Source of the DNA: Trichostrongylus colubriformis
Taxonomy: Eukaryota > Nematoda > Chromadorea > Rhabditida > Trichostrongylidae
Length of the DNA stretch: 64,000 nucleotides
Assembly: GCA_963978905.1 (NCBI GenBank)
Contig: OZ022260.1
Coordinates: 48,443,551-48,507,550 of the forward strand
Direction: 5' to 3'
The notes beneath the pieces were generated by a model. The model was not told where the DNA came from. It worked only from the letters and a program-made list of their open reading frames with translations, and made no database searches. The first letter of the stretch is position 1. Each line of letters opens with the position of its first letter. Below are positions 1 to 10,597 of this stretch, one piece after another. The position numbers were made by a program, and so were the translations under genes.

Positions 1-2638
1 GTCCAAGACATCTGAGAAAAAGCAATGTTAATTATCGAACAACCCACTATGTCATACGAAAACTAACATAATAGGAACTTCTTACAGTAGTTCAGCTTTT
101 CACTTACCGTGACTCTTTTGCCGGTGTTACCAAGTCCTGCCAGGAGGCTGAACTTCACACTATGCAACCGTCCTCCATTCGTGGTAATCAGGGAAGATGA
201 TGGGTAGCAATAGGACAGCGGCCCAGGATATAGAGCTGGTAATGGAGAACGAGAGAACACGCATTGATCACCTGAACAAGGAATGAACTGCAAGTCTACA
301 ATATCTATCTGCCTCCTTAAAAAGATCGTGTAGATCGTGTGGTCCACAACACAATGCAGGTTTTGGTTACCAGATGTATCCAGCAAAATTTATTCGGTCT
401 CTTTTATTTATTTTTCAAACATATGGGAAATATCTGCAAGTAATATGTTGCGGAAACTTTCGAGATCACGCAATTGAAATAAGGTACCATCATTATCGCA
501 AATTTCCTCGCGCTACATCCGTTTGTTCTCTAAACTGGATTGATATCGATTATGAAAATGTATTTCGTACTCTGAACAGCCTTTTCTTGTGCTGCTCTAC
601 CTCTCTGGATGGGCTTCCTTATATATCAGATTGTTCCAAAAGTCTCCCAAAAAATGTAGGATTTTTCCAAAAACATCAATAACTCTTGTTCACTTTGAGA
701 CAGATCTAGGCGGTTCAGGAATATGATAGAACGCTGTCTAAGCTTCCTAACAATGCATATATTGACCCGCCAGATTCCATGGAGAAAGCTACAGTGCCTG
801 TAGTCGTTACCCACCAAGCAGGCGGTGTCATCTACTGGGAGTGATCTCGCGGCACCAAAGCGACGGAAGCTTGCGACTCCATCAACGCTGACCCTTCTCC
901 TGTAGAAGAGGCTTAGTACAGAAGTAAATCTCCTCTGCAGGAGAAAGGGCACCAATGAAGACCTCAGTGCTCAAAAACCCTCTTCAGAGCGGCCGAGGAG
1001 GGAGGAGGATGCTCGAACTGGGTCAGATCACGCGAGAATTTGGCTATCGCGTTCCTTGACAGAACTAAACCAACAAGTCGCTTGTCGCGCACAGTAACGC
1101 GCGGTGACCTGTTTCGAGCTACTCTTGCATACTCCTTATTGATGAGGATACTCATTTTGCCTTCATGCGAATCAAGCAGCTGTGCATGGAATAGAGTAAG
1201 CCTGTTTCTGGATCCGAATTCAGTGCTCAAACGATGCTTGAAGCTATAAATGCTTCCATCTCGTTGACTTTTTCAAGTGCGCGAACTCGTATGCGGTGTA
1301 GGCAAAAATCCCCGTCATCATTTCAGCGCTATTGACCAGTAAAAAGAAATTCTTCGATTTGTCGTGACAAGGACGACACATCAGATGTGAAGAGAGGGAC
1401 TTCTACTTGTTTAGAGCGCCAACTTAAAATCCGTTACCACCAGTCACCCAAACCAAAAATTCCATGAGCGGTTCCCTCGGTTTATTCGTTTGTGTCCTTT
1501 CAATAACAAAATTCGTTTCATTTTCTAGACACTGCAGCTGATGCCATAGCCATCCCCCTTTTGGCTGACTGCTGTGTTAGCTCAATTGTTGTTTTTTCAT
1601 AAGTACTTGGACTTACCTTGGTAAAGAGTCAGAACACATCCGATGGATTGTACCAACAGCTGCTGAGTGCCTGACGATGGAATCGTGCACATGTTATACG
1701 CGTGCTCAGGCGTTTGATGCGAGAACATCTCCTCCAATTTCGTTCGCGACTGATCTGCTGCATCTAAACAGGTCCATCCGATTGATCCGCCTATGGCTTC
1801 CTATTCATATGGTCGAAGCGAAAAATCTATAAGGATGTGTGCCATTAGGTCAAAAAATCTGCGTAGACGCGTTTCATGCGCGACGAAATGGTGCGAGATT
1901 GGGGTGACGTATTACTTGAGTCCTGAAGCGATTACGCCTAGAATAAGGTATAGAGCACCGTTATCGCTTGGGAACTCATCCATCCAATGGAGCGCGCATA
2001 GTTCGCACCGGACGTCGCAGTGCGAATTTTCTGACCTAATAGCACACATTCAACTTCTGAATTTTAAAGGCCAGGTTCCATAGAGCGCAGTTATATCACG
2101 TGTGGCCACAAAAAGGCCCCTATCAGTGGAGGTGCTTGTGGGAAGTGACAATTTTTATCATATCATTCCAACCAATTCATAAAGCGACTTACCATAACTA
2201 AGCTTGAAGAATGACAGAGTATATGGTGTCAATACCGCCAGAACCTAAACAAAAAACGAGCAGTCACAAAAATATGAAATATGAAAAAGCTATTCATGAG
2301 GAAACAATCTCTCGTGGAAAAAAATCAACTCACAGATCCAGCAACGGGTAGGAAATCTCCGATGGCAATGTCAATGATGGATCGTCCTATGGGCTGCTCG
2401 AGGAGTATTGGGTGCTTTTCACTTCCGCCTGGGTCGACAATCGTCAGCACACCGTCTTCACCACCAATCAGCAACTGATCTATTCAAAATAATTCAAAAG
2501 AATTTTTGAAATGGGAGAATGAGAGACACAAAATATAACTGAAGACTTGCCTCGACTTTCGATAAGTGTTCCAACGGTGATGCATGAGGCAGCAGGGTAA
2601 AGATTGGAGTACCACTCGCTGATTCGAAACAGCGACAT
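1..2638 (-). CDS. bbs-9: BBS9/PTHB1 (BBSome subunit), 5' part, runs off the left edge
   Basis: Core subunit of the BBSome, the octameric coat that moves membrane proteins in cilia. Exons read on the minus strand: 2638-2551, 2479-2334, 2244-2193, 1754-1617, 271-108 and 11-1 (continuing outside). All phases agree and give about 200 residues. The start MSLFRISEWYSNLYPAA parallels human MSLFKARDWW. Further matches are QLLIGGEDGVLTI (first beta-propeller blade), VLAVLTPYTLSFF, LLVQSIGCVLTLYQ and LPALYPGPLSYCYP, which corresponds to LPGFLLPGPLAYS in human PTHB1. The sixth exon begins MSWT, where human has VVDWT. ATG 2638 lies 5 nt after a TCAG acceptor, so trans-splicing is possible. Intron 1 has a GC donor (GAG|GCAAGT). 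Identification comes from family recall, not a search; the C-terminal half is absent from the window. Confidence 0.85.
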
Positions 2639-2715
2639 TCACCTGACCCTCTTTTTGTACCGGCGAATCATTAGCTTTGAGAGGGAATGTGCTTGAATTC
2701 ATTGCACTGCTGCTG

Positions 2716-2729
2716 GTAGTCATGGTTAC
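2716..2729 (+). promoter_or_regulatory. Candidate RFX/DAF-19 X-box upstream of bbs-9
   Basis: The 14-mer GTAGTCATGGTTAC fits the X-box consensus RYYNYYWWRRNRAC at 12 of 14 positions, including the central AT and the terminal AC. Its near edge lies 78 nt upstream of the bbs-9 ATG. Known worm ciliary genes carry X-boxes at this sort of distance and are activated by DAF-19. The mismatches are at positions 3 and 12, so binding strength is uncertain. Confidence 0.55.
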
Positions 2730-2896
2730 CCACACGCGATCTATCTCTTTTATGCTCGAATGCTGTGAATGGTAGTCTTTTGAGTGAAATTTGAAGAACA
2801 ATTAAGATTAGCAGGTGCTGTGGAGCTTTCTTAACATGCTATCTAATCATATTCAATTATAGTGCAGGTGGATATGGAGCAAATAGGTTTGCCGTA

Positions 2897-3276
2897 CTAA
2901 TTATTCGAAAAGAAAATAGATAAATAAGAGTGTTTATTCGAAAAGAAAATAAATAAATAAGAGAACATTTGAAAGGGCGAGCTAGACCTTCTACTAGAAT
3001 TGACTGGAATGGAACCTATAGTAAGTGCAAGGCCCATGATCCATTGATTTTCTAGGAGTGAGAAAGTGCTCTGACTGATTTCCAAATTGATAAATTTTTG
3101 TCGACAAGCTCTACCATTTTGTCAACCTGTAAATCGGCTCCATTCATCTATACACAGAAACTGAATATGGCTTTTTATAGAGCAGATAAATCCCTCACAA
3201 GTGATCTTGATATGCCGCACAAACTCATAATTTTGGGAAAGATGTTCAAATAAAGGCACATCACCAATGGAATGAC
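2897..3276 (-). CDS. Possible last two exons of an unrecognised gene
   Basis: Exon 3276-3127 is bounded by a TTAG acceptor and an ACAG|GTTGAC donor. It encodes a segment starting HSIGDVPLFEHLSQNYEF and ending IQFLCIDEWSRFT. A compatible exon 3051-2897 (acceptor CCTAG, phase 1) would add ENQWIMGLALTIGSIPV and a stop. I do not recognise the family. The gene would lie upstream of bbs-9 on the same strand. The second exon runs into an AT-rich duplicated stretch, which weakens it. No start exon was found. Confidence 0.3.
2901..2963. repeat. Tandem duplication of a 30-bp AT-rich unit
   Basis: Units 2901-2930 and 2934-2963 differ at one base and are separated by 3 nt. Each carries TTCGAAAAGAAAAT followed by a TAAATAAG tail. 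This looks like a simple slippage-type duplication; no function is evident. Confidence 0.8.
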
Positions 3277-5590
3277 CTAATAGTAATAATCGTAGAAATA
3301 TGAGATATGAAATGAGCCAGCATGTTAAAGGCAGCTTTCGGGAAAATTCGGACGAAAAGTATAAGAAGTAGTGAATATGAAAGCCAAGATGCCTAGTAAC
3401 AGGAAAGTCGAGAAAAAACGAATGGAAGTGGCCAAAAACCCAAGAAATAGAACCCCTTTCCACCATTTGTTCTGGGCGCGGACGACATTTCCGTCAAGAC
3501 GCGGGTAGTCCGCATAGGTTTTCCATTGGCATTACCAAGACATAAACATGAAGAGATGTTCGGAAATGCGAAAGCATCTATTTTCATGTGGTGAGCTTCA
3601 TGCTAAAAGTGGGAAAGCGCGCTCGATACATTCAATCCTGCCGATCTCCTTGACCAACCGCACCGTGACCAACCCCTAATCACGTCGCCTACATTATCCC
3701 GAACACTGTCTTTAAGTACTCTATTCAGATTCTTCCTAATTGTACTCATACTAGGTCGTCATATTCGCTAGATCATTCACAAAAGGTCATGCGTAAAGGG
3801 TAAGAAAAGCACCTTCATTAAAATGCATTTTAGCTAGAGTTTAGAATTTGCATGGTTCGACCACTGTATTTAGATAGTTAAAACTCTGAATCACCTTGGG
3901 GACAGAAAATACACAAAAAAAAAACAATCTAAACCTGTTGCTTGAAGGACCTTCATTCGAAATGAGCTTCCTAAATGCGAACTCACAACGAAAAAAAAAA
4001 CCAATTAGGAGAACGTGTACGAATTCGAATTGAAGTTATGAAGTTATTTCACATGTAAATGAATTGTCAGGCCACCACTTATCCGGCATTCATACCCTTG
4101 TAACGATCCTTGCTCCAGTAATGGCAAAATATGATTTCCTGCATTGCCTGCTCTTCCGTCCCTTGCCAACGCTGCCGAGCACCCACGGAGCAATACTGGT
4201 ACCCGGCGAAGCGTCCTTACTCTCGATATGTACCTCCTAACCCGCTTTGGTAGTGACCACAGCGTTCGATTTGAGCACGGGTGGCACACCTACTCTCTCT
4301 TCTGAACCTAAACACTTTTTGGCTACGCAACAAAAGAAGTCTTTTTTGTGAGCGTAGCCCTACATCAGCCCTGGAAATTCTTTTCTTATTTGAGGACACG
4401 AAATTAATTGCCCTCAGAAGGGGGCCGCATTTCGGGTTGCATAAGGTGTGTCGTACGTCGAGATGAACAGGAGACCTCCACTCATCCACATATTTTTCAA
4501 ACTTACCGGAGGCGGTACCACTTGACCTCTGTCACCCACGGGGTGTGGCAAAGGCGTACCGTCAGAGTAGTGTAATTCGCTTTCCTTAAGGTTTCTCCCA
4601 ACGCCACGTGTGATCCTTCTCAAAGAGCTTTCGATAATCTGATTCGAAACAACTGCTCTTCCCAATCCCTCTGACAAGATCTTTCAAAGATATTAACCAT
4701 CGCAGAATTACCACGATATTGTCGCGGATGAGCGTAGTCGAGGTCACTAGAAGGCTCCAAAGCCCTTGAAACACTTGTAAAAACTCCGCAAATGGATCAT
4801 TAACGATCCTAATTCAGTGTCCTATCGCTAATGCAATTATCTTCGAAGCCACATGACACAAGTGGAAAACTTCCAAGAATTGGTTTTAAATTTTTTTCAA
4901 ATAATTTAGATCTATGACAAGAATTTGACATCACAACAATGAACTCGGATGAACAATAACCCACACAAAATTGCATCAAGTGAATACATAATGACTATCC
5001 AAAAATACTACATGATATGTGAACACGGGGTTTAGAACGTCCCATCACTCCTATATCGGCGACCATGTCTACTTAGTCTTCTTCGTTTTCTTCTCTTCTC
5101 GTCTTGCTCTGCGTTGATTTTCTCTTTCCTCTTTGGCTTTCAACGAGTAAACCAACTTGTAGGAACAGAAACCTAAAAAGCACGGACTCAGACACAATAT
5201 TCTTGTAGGCACCATGGGGATGCTGAAGGACAACTGAGTATAACTATACCAAAAATGTCGCTACACACACTGGATGAGCACTCGAGCAAACGGATCGTCC
5301 TCTAGATACTTAGCCAGTCACGAGGTTCAGGAATCTGCCTTCACGGCATTCGCTCCCTTGTCCTCGAACTGTGTTCTACGATAAGCAAAATATTGAATAT
5401 GGATACATTTAAATGAAATGGGAATGAGTGCTGCTCAGGTTAAGCTGTGTGTTATCGTAAAGGTTGCACAGAAGGCGGAATGACTGTTGGCGCGCACTCT
5501 GCCCACCCACGCCAACCAGCCTACCGTTCTTTTACAGACGAATTGGTTCCAGACCCGTTTGGGAGGATAAAAGCACTGAATAGTACCATC
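3277..5590. other. No recognisable gene
   Basis: I see only short open frames without homology or splice support, plus A-runs near 3910-4000. Overlapping frames on both strands at 4217-4774 look like chance shadows. Confidence 0.5.
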
Positions 5591-5595
5591 GCCCT

Positions 5596-5632
5596 TCCTC
5601 CTCCTCCTCCTCCTCCTCCCCCTCCTCCTCCC
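5596..5632. repeat. (CCT)n microsatellite
   Basis: Imperfect trinucleotide run of CTC/CCT interrupted by extra C bases. It makes poly-Pro and poly-Gly artefacts in the overlapping open frames. Confidence 0.9.
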
Positions 5633-5749
5633 AAAGGCCTTGAATAAGTCAGATAGCGTGCACCTGCCACCATAATTCTGAATGGAAATAGAATGCACAC
5701 TCTGTTCCAACAAGGAATCGATGTAGGCCAAAAATACAACCTTTTTCAT

Positions 5750-7710
5750 ATCTCAAAGAGGCGGGATAAGTCGTTGAATATAGTAACATGCATTAGCGCT
5801 TTTGCGCAACTGGCGTGTCACCTGATATCTCGAGCATGCCATCTACATGCACGTACGGTATTATGGAGCTGATGTTGTGTTCAACAGTTATTAGTGCTAT
5901 ACATCTGACCACTTCCCCCTTCATTAGGATGGGTGGGTATCCCTATGACAAGATTCCGGACTACGGCGTGCGAGCTAAAGGTACAGGACTTAGTTCGATC
6001 CTGAAGCAAGTGCCGTGTCCTGCGGCTCATTCTATGCGCAACCGTTTTGGGATCAACTACGTCGAGCGGTCACAGCGTGCCCTATAGCGCCTAACGCTGC
6101 GGTCCGACATACTGTTCTCAAAGTACATCCCCTCCCCCCCACCCCCCCCCCCCACTAGTTGGCACACTGAAATTACAATCCGCCTCAAAGGATCACTGGA
6201 GTACTTCCTACATTTCTTTCCTTTCCTTTTCCTTGATAAAGAGCTCACAAAACAAGTGGCAAGCAATTTCGAAGTGAAAGCTATGTATCCATTAATAAGG
6301 AATTACAAAGTCAAAAACCAGGAGCCACCCAGTGATCACAGACGAAGTCTTGAATTTCGATCTGCTACTGCACCCTCTATCAGAAGTTCCCTCTATCTGT
6401 CAAAGGATTGGTTACAAAATCGCTACACTAATATGTTACCACAACGCATGCACCAAGGAAGCTTGGTTATAATTTATTTCGTCATGAGATACTCATTGCC
6501 GGAGATGGTATACCACGTCTCCATAACAAGTGTGGCTGTGCATGCGATTCCTCCCGTGCATGTGTTCCCTTTCGAGCTCAGATAGTTAACAGAAAAATAG
6601 ACCTGGGTGAATAAGTGAGCACCTGTGCGTGTAACCAGTAATGTGGCAATCGGTAGGTGATCGATATTTTCTGAAAATCTATCTGCTGGGTGAACAGAGG
6701 TATTCTGTTCTTGACCTAATTTTTTGTGATGTCCCAAACTTTTCACTACCCACAAAGATTCAGTATTATTCGAAGTGAATTGGCTTCTAATGAGACTGAA
6801 ACCCCAATAACGACTGAAAAAAGAAAACAAAATTCCCAAATTTAAATAAGAGAATTTTCCTACACTCTTACTTCATGCATGTTGTTCTTCCATCAAATCT
6901 ATTGATGCACAAGTGCATTTAGAATTTTTCGACGTAATTAATATTGTTTGTTTCGAACTGAGCGCAAAGCAGGGTTAGCAGGGTGCGGTAAAGTGCCAGG
7001 CGTACCAACTTAAAAAAATGTATATCGCCTCTATTCCATCGATGATTAGGTAATCGTGGGTACAGTACTCCTAGATCTTCGGGTGTCAACTGTTTTTTCG
7101 TTCCTGTCAATTTTTTGTGGTGACCACTGAGGACGTTGGGAGTGTTGCTGGTCTGTTAACAAATGATAAAAAATATTTCCAAAGGATTGTTCTTTTGATC
7201 TCCAAATGAACTAGGGACGGTTTTACAAAACTGCCACTTCATTCTTTTTACTTCCCCAAACCAAGCACTGTTACACAGTAGCTGAAGAAATAACTATCTT
7301 GAATGGACGAAGTTCAGCCGTTTCAAAGAGACTCGACAACCGCCGCGCTATGTTGTGCGAGCCGCCGCGTGCGACGAGACCCAAGAGCTGGGTTTCGTCG
7401 CTCGTCTCGAAAAGGGAAGCTACCATAAATACCCAATGAGGTTGCGCCGCGCGCGACACAACGAAGTGCGGAGTTTCCCAAGTTTCATTCTCTCAGAGGC
7501 TATGTCACTCCGTACGAAAGCAGACAACATACTTCACCGACGCTTATGAAAGACGTAAAACTGGAGTAAAACTAGGGAACGAGAAAAGAACTTTGTTGGT
7601 GGGTAAGGTGAAGATGAACAAAAGCTAGTTGCTGGTCAAGTGTCCTTCCCCTACGCAGATGGGAGTACATGGAGCACACGCACAAAGCATGCCTTTCTGA
7701 ATGTTGGCAG
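5750..7710. other. No recognisable gene; contains a poly-C tract at 6129-6153
   Basis: The interval holds a long C homopolymer with a single A interruption near 6141, and short frames up to 121 codons. None has a plausible domain or paired splice sites. Confidence 0.5.
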
Positions 7711-7720
7711 TAACCTAGAT

Positions 7721-7880
7721 CGCCGTTAGATTACGCGATTTTGCGAAGCCGAAGCTCCACAGTTGCAGCTTTGGGAATCCAGAGTTCGCAGAATCGCCCG
7801 CGAATGTGCGATACACAAAATTGCGTCATCCCGGGATCGCAGAATTGTGAAATCGCCAAATCGCGGAGCCTAACTGTGGC
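7721..7880. mobile_element. MITE-like inverted-repeat element, family C
   Basis: The left end (CGCCGTTAGATTACGCGATT) and the right end (AATCGCGGAGCCTAACTGTGGC) are imperfect inverted repeats. The interior is dense in GATTTTGCGA/TCGCAAAATC-type words. Related copies occur at 16045-16180, 35205-35300 and 43930-44064. No coding capacity, so it would be a non-autonomous DNA transposon remnant. Confidence 0.6.
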
Positions 7881-7889
7881 CTCATCGTA

Positions 7890-9990
7890 ACAGGATCAGA
7901 TACATATGTGTATAGGATAGTATAGAAAATGACCGATGCATCAGCACATGAAAACATGGCTTTGTTAAGCATTCAGCAATTTGCCTTCGTTATAACAGCA
8001 TCACAAGCTGTATGCACAAGTGAAGCAAACGAGTGGCAAAGCAGCTTCTACATTGCTGCGTCATTATCAGAGGTCTTCAATACTGCATTTCTATGCTGGC
8101 TGCGTATCTTCAACCCAAAAACGCATCCAATATTCCACTTGGTGACATTTGATAGGTTTCCATGACTGTGAATTACAACAGGCTCTCCGCTGCCTGGTGG
8201 GTTTCGGTGAAAGCAATAATCAATTAACAATAGACGCTTGAAGAGTTCCTCAATCGTATTTCCAATAAACCTCCGTTTACTTTAACCCATAACATATGTG
8301 TTTATTGTACAGGCATTTGATAGTACGCTCAAACTTTCATATAGTCAACGAAAGAACAAATATGTAAACAAGAAGGCTGGTAATCATTCAAAAAACAGCA
8401 ATGAAGAATAATTCAAAAAAAATCGTTGTTATAAAGGAATGGAACTGACCGACAATGGCGATAATAATGATGGCAGGTACGATGAAGACAGAATTGTCGA
8501 AAGTCTGTCCAAATGGACTCCTGCTGCCGAGTTCGACCATCGTCGTCGCTCTTCAGAAATGCCGATGAAGGCCTCTCTTGCCGTGCTGGAGGTCGCACGC
8601 GACGCGACCGCACGCCCGTACAGCCTGACCTTGCGATTTGCTAATTTCGTGGAAGTCCGATGAATACGGTTTCAAATGGGCATTGCTAGGGTTTCTGTGG
8701 ACTTCTGCCTTTTGGTTCCATATTTGACCAACCCCCCCCCCTCTGCTCCTAACTAGTACCAGTGCCTGAACCATACACGGGAAAGGGTGGCGTGGATGGA
8801 TATCCACGCAATTTGGGCGAGGCTTTCAAGCTTTGCGTTAGTCTCACTTTATGGTTTCTCCACTTCTCCAGTAGGCTATTTCGCGATTTTACGAATTAAG
8901 TTCGTTATTTGTCGTTCTCGCGAAGAATCTGTTCTTTTAAATAGTTATGAAATTTCTTTTCCAGTGGATTTCTCGCTCCATTTAACCTTTCGGCGCTTCA
9001 TTTCAAACACTTCTTCTTTTTTCCTATGAATATTCATCCTTCAATAGATTCGTGCCACTTTGCAATAAAGGACAATTGACAGTGTCAATTTTTGGAAAGA
9101 CTCGGTCATGTACATCTATGACGTGGAAGTTCTGCATTGGAACACGATTCTCATGAATCATCGTCATGAACATTCAACGAAAAACCAATCGATTTTATTG
9201 ATGTCTTCAAGCTAGTATATGTTTATGTTTCTGTTTGTTACGTTTGCTTAAAGCATACGTGAGAAAACACGGGTAACGAAACAGAATAGAGATTTAAAAA
9301 ATTAAGCATGTGAGCAAATTACAATACAAAAATGTGTCAATTATTACCACCCTAACAAACATAACAGACAATTCAATGGAAATGCTTCAGGGTAGTCGCA
9401 GTGGTGATGAACAACAGCTTGACGGCGTGAGTCATGCATAAGCGTATGGGGAAGGAGCTCCACGGGTGGGAAACGCTTTCTCTCGATGCAGGAATGGGTT
9501 TCGCATCACATGGAACTGGATCATCTGCAGCGGTACCCCTTGCCCCTCTTGCCAAGCTGTGGTCCACCCGATTCATCTAGCAGCTGAATCAAAATGATTG
9601 AAAAAAATAATTAGGGATGACACTCCTGAATTGTTCATACTAAGAATAAACAAGCGCTACAAAACATATCAGAGACATTACATGCGATAAAATGCGTATT
9701 TATTGGTTCATGCGCAGAGGTTTCTGTGTTGGTTTAGAGGCACATTCACCCTTCCACGATTACCGGTGTAGTTATGTGCATGGACATGAAAGAACAGACA
9801 CCCGTCAGACCATCAGTGAAGAAAAGAGGAAGAAAGGCTGTGGGCATCCCAGAAATTGAAGGCTTTTTTCAGTAAAATGTTAATGAATTTTCGGCGGAGA
9901 GGGAAAGCGGCGCGAGAAATGAGAGTACGTACTTTGGAGAGGGTCCAGACGCAAAAGAGAGCGGTAATATGCGAGGGTAAAGTACAGTAC
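7890..9990. other. No recognisable gene
   Basis: Short frames at 7929-8165, 8439-8663 and 8787-9029 show no family features or consistent splice sites. A C-run lies near 8732-8741. The stretch 9030-9370 is AT-rich and featureless. Confidence 0.5.
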
Positions 9991-10005
9991 ATTTCGGAGC
10001 GCTTG

Positions 10006-10096
10006 ATAGGGCGTGGCCTGCAGACTTAGGTGAGAGTTTATCAAACTCCTCACCCCGCCACACACTCTCACTCTCGACACTCAGGCCACGCCCTAT
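10006..10096. repeat. Short perfect inverted repeat (possible MITE)
   Basis: ATAGGGCGTGGCCTG at 10006-10020 is the exact reverse complement of 10082-10096. The 61-bp spacer holds a smaller imperfect inversion around GAGAGTTTATCAAACTC. The outline resembles a small foldback element; no target duplication is obvious. Confidence 0.6.
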
Positions 10097-10597
10097 TTAG
10101 CACTGTTAGGTGGACAATAACCAGGGAATTTTACCAGTTGAAATTGCACTGGCTAAGGCCAAGCATTCTGTTGAGAAAACCTTCGCGTCCTACGCTCTCT
10201 CCCTTCTTGTCAAACGATCCTGTCTTATGTGAAGGTGAACCTGGCTTTAGCACACTCCTTACACGTTTAAGTTCCTTTTTCGGTACCCCATTATCCCACT
10301 TACGATGGGCAATGACCCACCTACAGTTTCGTGGCATGTGCCCCTAATTGTTTTGTTGTGTTAGGGCTAAGTTCTTTTCTTTTGTAGCATGTTGACCAGC
10401 AAAAAATTTCCGATATCGTGCAGTGATGAGAACACGATTTCCATGAGCAAATATGCCCCTGACCCTGTTCTGCTTAAATAAGAAAATAGATCAACGAGAT
10501 CGATGACTAGCGAGGTAAGGCACAGTAGAGTGGGCGGCATGGCATTCCCGTGTCAGGTGGTGGCAGTAGCGGTTGGAACATCCGTTTCTCTCTTCCT

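Noticed and set aside
5447..5749. Open frames with poly-Pro or poly-Gly runs
   Set aside because: Produced by the CCT microsatellite; no flanking coding sequence or splice sites.
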